The notes: generated from the sequence alone by a model not told the origin. A DNA stretch of 64,000 nt from Halomonas sp. LR3S48 (GCF_025725665.1 NZ_CP107009.1:4464001-4528000); one strand, 5' to 3'. Positions 53,183 to 63,182 are shown, counted from the stretch's first letter. Translations and numbers: made by a program.

Positions 53183-53985
53183 ATCTTCTTCCTCACCCAA
53201 CCGCTGATGCCTTCACTGATCAGGATCACGGCGATGATCGTGATCAGGATCGCAAAGGCGAAATCGTAGTCGTAGCGGCCGAAAGCGTTCATCAGCGTGC
53301 CGCCGATACCCCCGGCGCCGACGATGCCTACTACCGCCGAAGCGCGCAGATTGCTGTCGAGCTGGTACATGGAGAGCCCCACCTGACGCGGCAGGATCTG
53401 CGGGAACACGGCGTAGACAAGGGTGGCGAGATAGCCCGCTCCGGCGGCCTTCATCGCCTCCACCTGGCCCCAGTCGATCTCCTCGATCTCTTCCGCCAAC
53501 AGCTTGCCGACGAAGCCGATCGAATAGATCGTCAGCGTGAGGATACCGGCCAGGGGACCGAAGCCGACCGCAGCGACGAACAGGATGGCGACGATCACCG
53601 GATGGAAGCTGCGCGAGACGATGATCACCGCGCGGCCGAGCAGATAGATGGGCTTGGGGGCGACATTCTTGGCTGCCATCACCGCGAAGGGGATCGATAA
53701 TGCGACCCCTAGCAGCGTCGCCAGGATGGCGATCTGGAAGCTCTCCTTGAAGCCGGTGATCAGCAGGCCGCTTCGCTCGAAGCTGGGCGGAAAGCCGCCG
53801 CCGAAGATGCGTGCCGCCCGCGGCAGGCCTTCGGCGATGCGCGCCCAGTTGAACGGCAGCGAACCAAAGGCCCATACCAGGTAGACGATCGCCACCAGCC
53901 ACAGCCCATAGCGCAGCAGCGGGTTGGCGATGAAGGGCGGCTTGCGCCAAGTGTGTGGCAAGGCCGAGCGGTCAGGTCGAGTCAT
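53176..53985 (-). CDS. phnE: Phosphonate-type ABC transporter permease PhnE1
   Basis: A 269-residue permease paralogous to PhnE2, with the hallmark EAMKAAGAGYLATLVYAVFPQILPRQ and LRASAVVGIVGAGGIGGTLMNAFG. A long hydrophilic N-terminal stretch of about 25 residues precedes TM1. It overlaps phnC by 14 bases and phnE2 by 7, so the three cytoplasmic/membrane parts are translated in a tight chain. Confidence 0.9.
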   Translation of the reverse strand: MTRPDRSALPHTWRKPPFIANPLLRYGLWLVAIVYLVWAFGSLPFNWARIAEGLPRAARIFGGGFPPSFERSGLLITGFKESFQIAILATLLGVALSIPFAVMAAKNVAPKPIYLLGRAVIIVSRSFHPVIVAILFVAAVGFGPLAGILTLTIYSIGFVGKLLAEEIEEIDWGQVEAMKAAGAGYLATLVYAVFPQILPRQVGLSMYQLDSNLRASAVVGIVGAGGIGGTLMNAFGRYDYDFAFAILITIIAVILISEGISGWVRKKIW

Positions 53986-54778
53986 GCGCCACCCCTTGCG
54001 TCGTTCGCCCGGGCTCCTCGGTGATCTCCTCCTCGGCCGTCTCGATACCGCCGTAGATGGCGTCCAGTGCTTCCTTGTCGAAGTCGGCAGGCGCGCCGTC
54101 GAAGATCATCCTGCCGTGACGCAACCCGACGATGCGTTCGGTGTAGGCCTTGGCCTGGGCCACGTTGTGGATGTTGATCAGCACCGGCAGCGAGAGCTCA
54201 CTGGCGAGACTCTGCAGCAGTTTCATGATCTGCTCGGAGGTGCGCGGGTCGAGCGAGGCCGTCGGCTCATCGGCCAGCAGGATCTCGGGTTCCTGCATCA
54301 GCGCCCGTACCACCCCGACGCGCTGGCGCTCGCCGCCCGAAAGTTCGTCGGCGCGCTTGTTGGCGTAGTGGGCGATGCCCACTCGCTCCATCAACTGGAA
54401 GGCGCGCTCGATATCGCTCTGGGGATAGCGCCGTGTGATCGCCTGGAACAGGTTGACGTAGCCGAGCCGCCCGGCCAGCACGTTCTCCATCACCGTCAGC
54501 CGGTCGATCAGGTTGAAGCCCTGGAACACCATGCCGATCTTGCGCCGGGCCCGGCGCAGCTCTCGCCCCCTGAGGTTGACAAGTTCAGTGCCGTTGAGCC
54601 TGATCGAGCCCGACGTGGGCTCCACCAGGCGGTTGATACAGCGCAGCATGGTGCTCTTGCCGGCGCCGGAGGCACCGACGATGGACACCACGCTGCTGCC
54701 CTCCACCGTCAGGTCGAGCCCCTCCAGCACAGGCGCGTCGCGGCCGTAGCGCTTGACCAGTTTCGAAATCTCCAGCAT
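53972..54778 (-). CDS. phnC: Phosphonate-type ABC transporter ATP-binding protein
   Basis: A 268-residue ABC ATPase. Walker A is VGASGAGKSTMLRCINRL (about 34-51), signature LSGGERQRVGVVRALMQEPEILLADEPTASLD, and the switch region has LINIHNVAQAKAYTERIVGLRHG. The HNVAQA segment in place of the H-loop is normal for PhnC proteins. Start MLEISKLVKRYG. phnD lies 68 bases upstream; phnE1 begins within its last 14 bases. Confidence 0.95.
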   Translation of the reverse strand: MLEISKLVKRYGRDAPVLEGLDLTVEGSSVVSIVGASGAGKSTMLRCINRLVEPTSGSIRLNGTELVNLRGRELRRARRKIGMVFQGFNLIDRLTVMENVLAGRLGYVNLFQAITRRYPQSDIERAFQLMERVGIAHYANKRADELSGGERQRVGVVRALMQEPEILLADEPTASLDPRTSEQIMKLLQSLASELSLPVLINIHNVAQAKAYTERIVGLRHGRMIFDGAPADFDKEALDAIYGGIETAEEEITEEPGRTTQGVAHDST

Positions 54779-54846
54779 TCAACCACCTCACGTCACAGGA
54801 AAAGGAGCGCCCCCGGTCATGCCGAGGGCCCCAGCATTCGCCAGGC

Positions 54847-55854
54847 TCACTCCTGCTCCAGGTCCTCGCGGGTGTAGCTCACGCCGTTGGCTTCCTGAAT
54901 GGTGCGAATGACCTTCCAGTGCTCTTGGTAGTTGATGGGGATGAACTTCTCGACGCCCTCGAACTCATCGCCCAGCTCGGTGCCGGCGAATTCGAAGCTG
55001 AAGAAGGCTTCCTCGATCTTGTCGACCAGGTCTGGATGCAGGTTGTGGGCATAGTTGTAGGACGTAGTGGGGAAGCGATCCGACTCGTAGATCATGCGCA
55101 CTTCCGCGGGGTCGTAGAGGCCCCGCGCGGCCATGCGCTCGACCACTTCGGAGGCCACCGGGGCGGCATCGTAGTCGCGGGCGACCACGCCCAGCATCGA
55201 CTGGTCGTGACTGCCGGAATAGATCACCTCGTAGTCCTCGTCGGGCACCACGCCTTCTTCGGGGAACAAGGCGCGCGGCGCCTGGTTGCCGGAGTTTGAG
55301 GTCGGCGAGGTATGGGCGATCCGCTTGCCCTTGAGATCCTCCATCTCCTCGATGTCGGAGTCGACATGGGTGTAAACCTGCAGGGTATAGCCGAACTGGC
55401 CGTCGTCGGAGCCCATCAGCGCGAAAGGCACTGCCCCTGCGAGATTGACGGCGAACGGCGTCGGGCCGGTTGAGAAACCGGCGATGTGGAGACGCCCGCT
55501 GCGCATGGCCTCGACCTGGGCCGAATTGGACTGCACGGCAAAGAAGCGCACATTGCGTCCGGTCACTTCCTGCAAGTGGTCGATGAAGGGCTGCCAGATG
55601 TCCGAGTAGATGGCTGGATCCTCGACCGGGGTATAGGCAAAGATCAGTGTATCGGGATCGACCCACTCAGACTCATCGGCGGGGCGGTCGGCGACAAGAT
55701 CGCCGTTTTCATCACAGTAGAGGTCATCCAGGTCGCCACGGGGGCAGTCGGCCTGGGCCTGCGCGGACGCCGACATCACCAAGGCCAGCGGCAGCAACGA
55801 GGAGAGGGCCAAGGTGGCGAAGGGGGTACGGCCGAACGTCTTTGATATTGTCAT
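54847..55854 (-). CDS. phnD: Phosphonate/phosphite-type substrate-binding protein
   Basis: A 335-residue periplasmic binding protein with signal peptide (MTISKTFGRTPFATLALSSLLPLALV in parts, cleaved near SASAQAQA). The PhnD pattern is seen in LIFAYTPVEDPAIYSDIWQPFIDHLQEVTG, FAVQSNSAQVEAMRSGRLHIAGFSTGP, GKRIAHTSPTSNSGNQAPRALFPEEG and YEVIYSGSHDQSMLGVVARDYDAAPV. Two cysteines near the mature start (DCPRG and LYCDENGD) may form a disulfide, which is uncommon for PhnD. No phosphonate-degrading genes are in the window. Chosen ATG 55854; an upstream GTG at 55875 adds seven residues. Confidence 0.9.
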   Translation of the reverse strand: MTISKTFGRTPFATLALSSLLPLALVMSASAQAQADCPRGDLDDLYCDENGDLVADRPADESEWVDPDTLIFAYTPVEDPAIYSDIWQPFIDHLQEVTGRNVRFFAVQSNSAQVEAMRSGRLHIAGFSTGPTPFAVNLAGAVPFALMGSDDGQFGYTLQVYTHVDSDIEEMEDLKGKRIAHTSPTSNSGNQAPRALFPEEGVVPDEDYEVIYSGSHDQSMLGVVARDYDAAPVASEVVERMAARGLYDPAEVRMIYESDRFPTTSYNYAHNLHPDLVDKIEEAFFSFEFAGTELGDEFEGVEKFIPINYQEHWKVIRTIQEANGVSYTREDLEQE

Positions 55855-56025
55855 TGGCGTGTCTCTCTGTATCACTGTAATTATTTGAGTCGATGTCGTT
55901 CATAGGCATTATGGCAGGATCGAATGACTTGGGTGATCCCGCTTATCCTGCTCGAAAGCGAACATGCACAAGCCTTGATGATCGCAAACGAAACTAATCA
56001 CCAATCTAGGTAGTATGACAAGACG

Positions 56026-56616
56026 ATGTCAATCCGATTTCACTCCACCCCCAGTCAACGCCGCAATCGCTACCTGCTGATGCGACACGGCCATAGCCAG
56101 GCCAATGCCCGGCGACTGATCATCAGCACCCCGGCCAGGGGCCTGACAGCGTTCGGCCTTTCCGAGCAGGGCGAAGCGCAGTTGGAAGCACTGCTCGCCG
56201 AATGGCGCTGGCCGATACCGACCCGCATCCTGCACTCGGACTTCCTGCGCACCACCGAAACCGCCAGGCGAGTGGCCGCTCACTTCGGCATTGCGCTGCA
56301 ACCCGAGCCGCGTCTGCGCGAGCGCGACTTCGGCGACCTCGAAGGCCTGGAGGACAGCCACTACGAGGACGTCTGGACACATGACGCGATCGACCCCGAA
56401 CATGGTGAAGATGGTGTCGAAAGCGTGGCCAGCGTCGCCGCCCGCATGCAGGGCGTGATCGCCTCGCTGGAGCAGGCGCTGCGTGACGAAACCATGCTGC
56501 TGGTGAGCCACGGCGACCCGCTGCAGATCATGCTGACCGCTCTCGAAGGTCGCCTCCTGACAGAGCATCGCGGCCGCGAAGCGCTGCTTCCGGCCAGCAT
56601 CACGATGCTCGACTGA
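56026..56616 (+). CDS. Histidine phosphatase family protein
   Basis: A 196-residue protein with the phosphoglycerate-mutase/histidine phosphatase motifs: LLMRHGHSQANARR (catalytic His), SDFLRTTETAR, RERDFGDLEG and the second His in LLVSHGDPLQIML. Substrates in this family vary from phosphosugars to phosphoproteins. The divergence from phnD suggests, but does not prove, a link with phosphorus metabolism. The ATG at 56026 lacks a strong ribosome site, so the start is less sure. Confidence 0.88.
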   Translation: MSIRFHSTPSQRRNRYLLMRHGHSQANARRLIISTPARGLTAFGLSEQGEAQLEALLAEWRWPIPTRILHSDFLRTTETARRVAAHFGIALQPEPRLRERDFGDLEGLEDSHYEDVWTHDAIDPEHGEDGVESVASVAARMQGVIASLEQALRDETMLLVSHGDPLQIMLTALEGRLLTEHRGREALLPASITMLD

Positions 56617-56759
56617 ACCATGCCCGCCTGAACTATGCCCGACTGAGCGAGTGCCCCAACGTAACGGCTGACGCTCGTCGCAATCTGGGTTAGCATCGAA
56701 TCGTCGGCAGGGATGTCGGCCAGTTCATCGTACTGCGATGCGTCAACGGGAGGAGCCCG

Positions 56760-57188
56760 ATGCGACAGTTCCTGTTTCCCCGCCGCCCCATGTCCCGCGG
56801 CGTCCTGCTCTTCAGCCATTTCGTGCTGCAGCTCGGCCTGCTGGCAAGCGCCGCACTGTGGCTGCTGCCACGCACCCCCTGGTTCGCCGCCATCGACTGG
56901 CACCAGGCCTGGCCCAGCCTGGCGCTGGGTGCCGGACTCTGGCTGGCCGCCACCCTGGGCCTGCGTCTGCTCGTCGAGCTCTGCCTGCTGCCTCATCATC
57001 TGGGCGCCCGGGTCGGCTTCGCCCCCGGCGATGTGGTCACCCGCTCATTCGAACGCCGGCCGGCCGTGCATGACAGCCAGGCGGCCTGGACCAGCGAGGC
57101 ACGTCCGGTGGAAACCGAGCCCAGCGTTCTGGGCAATGCGCGCGTGACACGGCCCGCCGAGCCCCTCAAGCCCCAGGGAAGCCTCTGA
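56760..57188 (+). CDS. Small membrane protein of unknown function
   Basis: A 142-residue protein I do not recognise. Two hydrophobic segments (GVLLFSHFVLQLGLLASAALWLL and WPSLALGAGLWLAATLGLRLLVELCLLP) are followed by a soluble, Arg/Glu-rich tail with FAPGDVVTRSFERRPAVHDS. GGGAGGAG lies 5 bases before the ATG, a strong reason to prefer this frame over two other overlapping ones of similar length. No operon partner; a diguanylate cyclase follows after 93 bases. Confidence 0.75.
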   Translation: MRQFLFPRRPMSRGVLLFSHFVLQLGLLASAALWLLPRTPWFAAIDWHQAWPSLALGAGLWLAATLGLRLLVELCLLPHHLGARVGFAPGDVVTRSFERRPAVHDSQAAWTSEARPVETEPSVLGNARVTRPAEPLKPQGSL

Positions 57189-57281
57189 TCCACACGCCAC
57201 GGCCACTTAGCCTATTCGCTAAGCAAGCCGCTATGTAATCCGAAAGTAAGCCTCTGTTATGATCGGTCTACCGCCTGACGG

Positions 57282-58829
57282 ATGAGACTTCTCATGCCGG
57301 CACCGATCCATCCCGACGCTACACGCCTCCTCACTGCCCTTGCCAGGGGCAGTCAGGCGCTGATGCAGGGGCGCTTCTGGGGCAATGGCGTCGATGCCCT
57401 GCTGGGCGAAATCGGCCGGGCTTCCGGCGCCAGCCGCGTGTGGATCTTCCAGCTCCTCGAGCTGCAGGACGAAGCCGTCATTCAGGACTACGTCTTCGAG
57501 TGGGCTGCCGCACCGGGCTACCGCCAGCTCACCCACAAGCGATTTCGCTTCTTCTCCACCCTCTTCGACGACCCCCTCTATCGAAGCATGGTCGAGGAGC
57601 GCCAGCGCGGCGTGGCGCAGCACTTCATCACCGAACGGATGCCGGACGGTACGCTGCGTGAAAACCTCGCCAGCCAACGAATTCGCTCGATGGTCACGGT
57701 CCCCATCATGGTGGACGGGCGCTGGTGGGGCACGCTGGGAATCGACGACTGCGAGCGACCGCTCGATTGGAAGGGCGCCGGCCTCGAAGCCTTGGCCGTG
57801 GCCGCCGAACTGATCGCTTCGGCCATCTATCGACACCAGCTCTCCAGCCGGCGACGTCAGTTGGAGCTCTTTCAGCAGGTCGCCGACTGCGGCATCTGGG
57901 AGATCGACCTGCACAGCGGTTCGACCTGGTGTTCCCGAGCCCTGCTGCGTACGTTGGGCTACCCCGACAACTACGCTTGCCTGCCGCTGCGACGCCTGCT
58001 GGTCCACATCCTCCCAGCCGATCGCCAGCGGCTCTGGGCGCAGCTGCGCGAATGCCGTGCGGGCGCGCGGAAGAGTTGTCGTCTCGACGTACGGTTGCAC
58101 CGTGGCGGCGAACCGCTGCGCTGGCATGAGATCGTCGCCGAGCTGGCCCTCGACGAGAACGGCCAGCCCACTATCATCTCGGGCCTGGCCATCGACATCA
58201 CCCGGCGCAAGCAGGGCGAGCAGCGCGCCATGATCGCCGCCGAATACGACGAACTCACCGGTGTGATGAATCGACGTGGACTCACGCGTCGCACGCAAGC
58301 GCTCCTGAACGGTACGCCGTCCGCGCCGTGCCATCTGCTGCTGCTGGATATCGACAACTTCAAGGTGATCAACGATTGCTATGGACACCCCGCGGGCGAT
58401 GCCCTGCTGAAACTGCTGGCCACCCAACTGGGTAATGAGCTACGCGATCAAGACGTCCTGGCGCGCGTGGGTGGGGAGGAGTTCGCCCTGCTTGTCGGTG
58501 ATCTCGACGACACCCAGGTACTGCAACTGGGGGAACGCCTAAGGGCCAGCATCGCCGATACGCCCTTTCCCCTGCAGCTGCTTGCCAGCGACGTGAAGAC
58601 CCGCCATGTCGATATCACCGTCAGCATCGGCATCGCCAGACTGCCCCATGGGCAAGACCCACAGCACGCCCAGGCGCTGGCCACCGCCCAGGCCGACCAG
58701 GCGCTCTACGCCGCCAAGCACGCCGGACGCAACCGCGTATTGATCTTTGGACGGCATGACGCTCCGCCGGACCCGCAGGATGGTACGGGCCCGGCGAATC
58801 CCTCCCTCAGTGGCCCAGGATCTGGCTGA
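57282..58829 (+). CDS. GAF-PAS diguanylate cyclase
   Basis: A 515-residue soluble protein that should make cyclic-di-GMP. A GAF-like domain covers about 30-185 ([23 protein letters not shown]), a PAS domain about 195-310, and a GGDEF domain about 320-480 with GGEEF at 397-401, metal ligands D356 and D358 in LLDIDNF, and an inhibitory RxxD site (RDQD, 388-391) five residues before GGEEF. No TM segment is seen, so the signal is cytoplasmic. It overlaps the convergent aapP by 23 bases. Start could be ATG 57282 or 57294. Confidence 0.93.
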   Translation: MRLLMPAPIHPDATRLLTALARGSQALMQGRFWGNGVDALLGEIGRASGASRVWIFQLLELQDEAVIQDYVFEWAAAPGYRQLTHKRFRFFSTLFDDPLYRSMVEERQRGVAQHFITERMPDGTLRENLASQRIRSMVTVPIMVDGRWWGTLGIDDCERPLDWKGAGLEALAVAAELIASAIYRHQLSSRRRQLELFQQVADCGIWEIDLHSGSTWCSRALLRTLGYPDNYACLPLRRLLVHILPADRQRLWAQLRECRAGARKSCRLDVRLHRGGEPLRWHEIVAELALDENGQPTIISGLAIDITRRKQGEQRAMIAAEYDELTGVMNRRGLTRRTQALLNGTPSAPCHLLLLDIDNFKVINDCYGHPAGDALLKLLATQLGNELRDQDVLARVGGEEFALLVGDLDDTQVLQLGERLRASIADTPFPLQLLASDVKTRHVDITVSIGIARLPHGQDPQHAQALATAQADQALYAAKHAGRNRVLIFGRHDAPPDPQDGTGPANPSLSGPGSG

Positions 58830-59574
58830 GGAAGAGCTGGGTGCGCTCGGACTGAGGATTGTTGAAGAAAGGCTCCGGCGCGTTCTCCTCGATAATCTGG
58901 CCCTGGTCCATGAAGATCACGCGGTCGGCCACGGTCTTGGCGAAGCCCATCTCGTGGGTCACGCAGAGCATGGTCATACCCTCCTCCGCCAGCTCGACCA
59001 TGACATCGAGCACCTCCTTGATCATTTCCGGATCGAGCGCCGAGGTGGGTTCGTCGAACAGCATCACGTCGGGGTGCATGCACAGCGAGCGGGCAATCGC
59101 CACGCGCTGCTGCTGGCCACCGGAGAGCTGGCCGGGATATTTCGTGGCCTGCTCGGCGATCTTGACCCGCTCCAGGTACTGCATGGCGAGCTGCTCCGCC
59201 TCACGGCGCGGCTTCTTCTGCACCCACTTCTGTGCCAGACAGCAGTTCTCGAGCACCGTGAGGTGTGGGAAGAGGTTGAAGTGCTGGAATACCATGCCCA
59301 CGCTGCGGCGGATCTGTTCGATGCGCTTGACGTCCTGGGTCAATGGTACGCCGCCGACCACGATCTCGCCGGCCTGGTGCTCCTCGAGGTGATTGATGCA
59401 GCGAATCAGCGTCGACTTGCCCGAGCCCGAGGGTCCGCAGATGACGATCCGCTCGCCACTCTTCACTTCGAGATCGATATCGCGCAGTACGTGAAAGTCG
59501 CCGTACCACTTGTTAACGCCGCGCATCTCGACCATCGGGGTCTTGGCGCCGGCCTGGGTTGCCTGTTCAGTCAT
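58807..59574 (-). CDS. aapP: General L-amino acid ABC transporter ATP-binding protein
   Basis: A 255-residue ABC ATPase. Walker A is GPSGSGKST (47-55); signature [19 protein letters not shown], Walker [16 protein letters not shown], switch [16 protein letters not shown]. It belongs to the GlnQ/AapP polar-amino-acid group. The gene ends the aapJQMP operon, 12 bases after aapM. Its 3' end overlaps the diguanylate cyclase gene. Confidence 0.95.
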   Translation of the reverse strand: MTEQATQAGAKTPMVEMRGVNKWYGDFHVLRDIDLEVKSGERIVICGPSGSGKSTLIRCINHLEEHQAGEIVVGGVPLTQDVKRIEQIRRSVGMVFQHFNLFPHLTVLENCCLAQKWVQKKPRREAEQLAMQYLERVKIAEQATKYPGQLSGGQQQRVAIARSLCMHPDVMLFDEPTSALDPEMIKEVLDVMVELAEEGMTMLCVTHEMGFAKTVADRVIFMDQGQIIEENAPEPFFNNPQSERTQLFLSQILGH

Positions 59575-59586
59575 TGTTCTCGTTCC

Positions 59587-60687
59587 TTACCGCTTGTGGC
59601 CGGTATGCAGTTTTCTTTCCAAATATTGGCTGTAGCGCGACATGCTGAAGCAGAAGATCCAGAACATGAACGCGGCGAACACGTAGCCCTCCAGGGAGAA
59701 GCCCAGCCAGCGGGAATCCGACAGCGCCGCCTGCACGATGCCCAGCAGATCGAACAGACCGATGATCATGACCAGGGTGGTGTCCTTGAACAGCGAGATG
59801 AAGGTGTTGACGATGCCGGGGATCATCATCTTCAACGCCTGGGGCAGCACGATCAGCCCCATGCGCATCCAGTAGCTCATGCCCAACGCCGCCGCCGCCT
59901 CCTCCTGGCCACGTGGTATGGCCTGCAGCCCGCCGCGGATGACCTCGGCCATGTAGGCGCTCTGGAACAGGGTGATGCCGATGAAGGCCCGGATCAGGCG
60001 GTCGACGCTCACGCCGGTCGGCATGAACAGCGGCAGCATTACCGACGCCATGAACAACACCGTGATCAGCGGCACGCCGCGCCAGAACTCGATGAACACC
60101 ACGCAGAAGCTCTTGACGATGGGCATCTGCGAACGGCGCCCCAGGGCCAGCAGGATACCGATCGGCAATGCACCGACCATACCCACTACGGCCAGCACCA
60201 GGGTCAGCATCAGGCCGCCCCAGCGATGGGTCGGCACCTGCGGCAGGCCGAAGTGACCGCCATAGAGCATGAAGTAGGCGAAAACCGGGAATGCCACCAG
60301 CACCGCCAGCGCCACCCAGCGCTTGAACGGCAGCCGCGGGATGGCCAGCCAGGCGATCAAGGCGGCAAAGGTGACGAACGTCACATCGACCCGCCAGATC
60401 TCGCCACGCGGATAGAGTCCGTAGATGAACTGGGTGAAACGGGCGCTGACGAACACCCAGCAGGCCCCCTCGCGGGAGCAGTCATCCCGCGTGGTGCCGA
60501 TCCAGTCGGCATTGATGAAGGCCCACTGAATCGTTGGCGTCAACAGCAGGTAGAGCAGATAGATCCCCAGCAGGGTGAAGAAGCCGTTCACCGGCCCGCT
60601 GAACAGGTTGGCCCGCAGCCAGGCCACCGGCCCCACCGTGTTCTTCGGCGCCGGGCGCGCCTCGATCATCTTTTGTTGAATCGTCAT
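59587..60687 (-). CDS. aapM: General L-amino acid ABC transporter permease AapM
   Basis: A 366-residue permease of the HisM/AapM family. It has a long N-terminal part (to about 130) with two or three TM segments and the loop NADWIGTTRDDCSREGACW with two cysteines, typical of AapM. The core has EFWRGVPLITVLFMA, SAYMAEVIRGGLQAIPRGQEEAA and ALGMSYWMRM. It forms the membrane channel with AapQ. aapQ ends 10 bases upstream. Confidence 0.94.
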   Translation of the reverse strand: MTIQQKMIEARPAPKNTVGPVAWLRANLFSGPVNGFFTLLGIYLLYLLLTPTIQWAFINADWIGTTRDDCSREGACWVFVSARFTQFIYGLYPRGEIWRVDVTFVTFAALIAWLAIPRLPFKRWVALAVLVAFPVFAYFMLYGGHFGLPQVPTHRWGGLMLTLVLAVVGMVGALPIGILLALGRRSQMPIVKSFCVVFIEFWRGVPLITVLFMASVMLPLFMPTGVSVDRLIRAFIGITLFQSAYMAEVIRGGLQAIPRGQEEAAAALGMSYWMRMGLIVLPQALKMMIPGIVNTFISLFKDTTLVMIIGLFDLLGIVQAALSDSRWLGFSLEGYVFAAFMFWIFCFSMSRYSQYLERKLHTGHKR

Positions 60688-60697
60688 GGCGCCTCTC

Positions 60698-61888
60698 CTA
60701 GCGTTCCACCAGCGCCACGCGGGCGTTGAACCAGTTCATGAACATCGACACCAGCAGGCTGATGGTGAGGTAGACCGCCATGGTCATGGCAATGACCTCT
60801 ATCGCCTGGCCCGTCTGGTTGAGGGTCGTGCCGGCGAACACCGAGACCAGATCGGGGTAGCCGATGGCCGTGGCCAGCGAGGAGTTCTTGATCAGGTTGA
60901 GATACTGGCTGGTCAGCGGCGGGATGATCACACGCAAGGCCTGGGGTACCACCACCAGGCGCAGCACCAGGTTCTGCGGCAGGCTGAGCGCCTGGGCCGC
61001 CTCGGTCTGGCCGTGGGGTATCGCCTGAATGCCGGAGCGCACGATCTCGGCGATGAACGACGCCGTGTAGATCGACAGCGCCAGCCACAGGGCCAGGAAC
61101 TCGGGAATGATGGTAAAGCCGCCGCGGAAGTTGAAGCCGCGCAGCTCCGGTACGTCCCAGGTCACCGGTACGCCGGTGGCCACCAGCACAAGCAGTGGCA
61201 GGCCGACGATCAGGCCCAGCGAGATCCAGCCCGCCGGCAGGCGCTTGCCGGTTGCCTCATGGCGCCGCTTGTTCCAGATCATCAGCGCGATGCTGGCCAC
61301 GATGGCCACGCCAAAGGCCAGGGGGATCAGGCCGAAGCCGGACTCGAACAACGGCTCCGGCACATAGAGGCCGCGCACGTTGAGGAAGATCACTTCGCCG
61401 AGGGAGTAGCTATCCCGCGCCGAGGGCATGGCGCGCAGGACGGCGAAGTACCAGAAGAAGATCTGCAGCAGCAGCGGGATGTTGCGGAATATCTCGATAT
61501 AGCCCGTCGCCAGCCTGGCGATCAACCAGTTGGGTGAAAGCCGGGCAATACCGACGATGAAACCGATGGTGGTCGCAGCGATGATCCCCAGCGCGGAAAC
61601 CAGCAGGGTATTGAGCAGGCCCACCAGGAAGGTTCGGCCGTATGTGCTCTGCGACGAGTAGTCGATCAGGCTCTGGACGATGCCGAAACCGGCGGTATTG
61701 GTCAGAAAACCGAAGCCAGTGGTGATGCCGCGGGCGGCCAGGTTGGCTTGGGTATTGCCGACGATGTAGAGCAGGAAGGCCACCACCGCTGCGATCAGCA
61801 GGACCTGGAATATCAACGCCCGCTTGGCGCGATCGCGCCAGAAAGGCGGTTTTGGGCCTATGGATGGGGCCTTGGGTCGAACGGACAT
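60698..61888 (-). CDS. aapQ: General L-amino acid ABC transporter permease AapQ
   Basis: A 396-residue permease, longer than most His/Glu-type permeases, as AapQ is. Landmarks are ANLAARGITTGFGFLTNTAGFGI, GRTFLVGLLNTLLVSALGI, IEIFRNIPLLLQIFFWYF, TASFIAEIVRSGIQAIPHGQTEAAQAL and LRVIIPPLTSQYLNLIKNSSLATAIGYPDLV. The start has a GAGAG site upstream. aapJ lies 115 bases upstream, the longest gap in the operon. Confidence 0.95.
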   Translation of the reverse strand: MSVRPKAPSIGPKPPFWRDRAKRALIFQVLLIAAVVAFLLYIVGNTQANLAARGITTGFGFLTNTAGFGIVQSLIDYSSQSTYGRTFLVGLLNTLLVSALGIIAATTIGFIVGIARLSPNWLIARLATGYIEIFRNIPLLLQIFFWYFAVLRAMPSARDSYSLGEVIFLNVRGLYVPEPLFESGFGLIPLAFGVAIVASIALMIWNKRRHEATGKRLPAGWISLGLIVGLPLLVLVATGVPVTWDVPELRGFNFRGGFTIIPEFLALWLALSIYTASFIAEIVRSGIQAIPHGQTEAAQALSLPQNLVLRLVVVPQALRVIIPPLTSQYLNLIKNSSLATAIGYPDLVSVFAGTTLNQTGQAIEVIAMTMAVYLTISLLVSMFMNWFNARVALVER

Positions 61889-62003
61889 GAAGGGACTCTC
61901 CGCCTGGATCCGTCAAGCAGGTATCAGCCAACCGGCCCGGGGTGTATCCGGGCCGGAGGCAGTACGAGGATCGGGGCATCTCGCGATGCCCCGGGCGGTA
62001 CGA

Positions 62004-63032
62004 TCAGCGAATCGGCGGAGCGTACTGGATGCCGCCTTCGGTCCACAGGGCGTTGATGCCGCGCTCGATCTGCAGCGGCGAGCCCATGCCGACGTTACGC
62101 TCGTAGCTTTCGCCGTAGTTGCCTACCTGGCTGATGATGTTGTAGGCCCAGTTGGCGTCGAGGCCCATGCCTTCACCGTAGTTGCCGTCCTGACCCAGCA
62201 GGCGGGCAATGTCCGGATCCTCGGAGTTGCGCATCTCGTCGACGTTCTCGCTGGTGACGCCCATCTCCTCGGCGTTGAGCATGGCGAACAGCGACCACTT
62301 GACGATGTTGAACCACTGGTCGTCGCCCTGGCGCACCACCGGGCCCAGCGGTTCCTTGGAGATGACCTCCGGCAGGATCACGGACTGGTCCGGGTCAGAG
62401 AGCTGGATGCGCAGCGCGGCCAGCTGCGAGGTGTCGGAGGTCAGCACGTCGCAGCGCCCGGCCTCGTAGCCGCCCACGGTCTGCTCGGAGGTGTCGAAGA
62501 CGATGGGGTCGAACTGCATGCCGTTGGCACGGAAGTAGTCGGCCACGTTCAGCTCGGTGGTGGTGCCGGACTGAACGCAGATGGCCGCGCCGTCGAGATC
62601 CTTGGCACTGGAGACGCCCAGGTCCTTGTTGATCATGAAGCCGATGCCGTCGTAGAAGTTCACGCCGGCGAAGTTCAGGCCCAGAGTGGTATCACGGGTG
62701 GTGGTCCAGGTAGTGTTGCGCGAGAGCAGGTCGACCTCGCCGGACTGCAGCGCAGTGAAGCGCTCCACCGCGTTCAGCGAGATGTAGCGCACCGCCTCGG
62801 CATCGCCGAACACAGCGGCGGCCACGGCACGGCAGACGTCGACATCGAGACCCTGCCACTCGCCCTGGTCGTCCGGCGCAGAGAAGCCCGGCAGGCCGTC
62901 ACTGACGCCACACTGTACGGCACCACGCTCGATGGTGTTCTCCAGCGTGTCGGCTGAGGCCACGGCGGCGGTTCCCAGTGCCAGTGCCGCTGCGGAAGTG
63001 AGCAGCACCCACTTGTTCTTGTTGTCGCGCAT
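62004..63032 (-). CDS. aapJ: General L-amino acid-binding protein AapJ
   Basis: A 342-residue periplasmic binding protein with signal peptide (RDNKNKWVLLTSAAALALG, cleaved near VASA). Typical AapJ stretches are GVSDGLPGFSAPDDQGEWQGLDVDVCRAVAAAVFGDA in parts, LLSRNTTWTTTRDTTLGLNFAGVNFYDG, CVQSGTTTELNVADYF and EVISKEPLGPVVRQGDDQWFNIVKWSLFAML. GAGGGATC lies 6 bases before ATG 63032. First gene of aapJQMP, with its own sigma-54 promoter upstream. It is a paralogue of the partial gene at 63211. Confidence 0.95.
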   Translation of the reverse strand: MRDNKNKWVLLTSAAALALGTAAVASADTLENTIERGAVQCGVSDGLPGFSAPDDQGEWQGLDVDVCRAVAAAVFGDAEAVRYISLNAVERFTALQSGEVDLLSRNTTWTTTRDTTLGLNFAGVNFYDGIGFMINKDLGVSSAKDLDGAAICVQSGTTTELNVADYFRANGMQFDPIVFDTSEQTVGGYEAGRCDVLTSDTSQLAALRIQLSDPDQSVILPEVISKEPLGPVVRQGDDQWFNIVKWSLFAMLNAEEMGVTSENVDEMRNSEDPDIARLLGQDGNYGEGMGLDANWAYNIISQVGNYGESYERNVGMGSPLQIERGINALWTEGGIQYAPPIR

Positions 63033-63099
63033 GTAAAGATCCCTCGTAGAAAATTGGAATTCTTGAAAGCAGCATGCCGGAGCATGTGCCTGCACCTTA

Positions 63100-63114
63100 G
63101 CAAGGTTTGTTCCA
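63100..63114 (-). promoter_or_regulatory. Sigma-54 promoter of aapJQMP
   Basis: On the minus strand TGGAACA-AACC-TTGC (63114 to 63100) matches TGGCACG-n4-TTGC in 5 of 7 plus 4 of 4, with the GG-n10-GC spacing exact. Transcription would start near 63088, about 56 bases before the aapJ ATG. Confidence 0.65.
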
Positions 63115-63182
63115 AGGCAGGGATAGTGCAGGCAAAACTCTTATTCAACGCTCGCACCGGAGACGATCCGGCCTGAGCCGCC

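Noticed and set aside
56713..57147. Alternative overlapping frames of 111-144 codons in the small membrane protein region
   Set aside because: The frame starting at 56760 has a strong ribosome site and a clear membrane topology; the others do not.
58747..60729. A 660-codon open frame antisense to aapP and aapM
   Set aside because: Shadow of the aap genes; repetitive His/Gln/Arg content and no fold signature.
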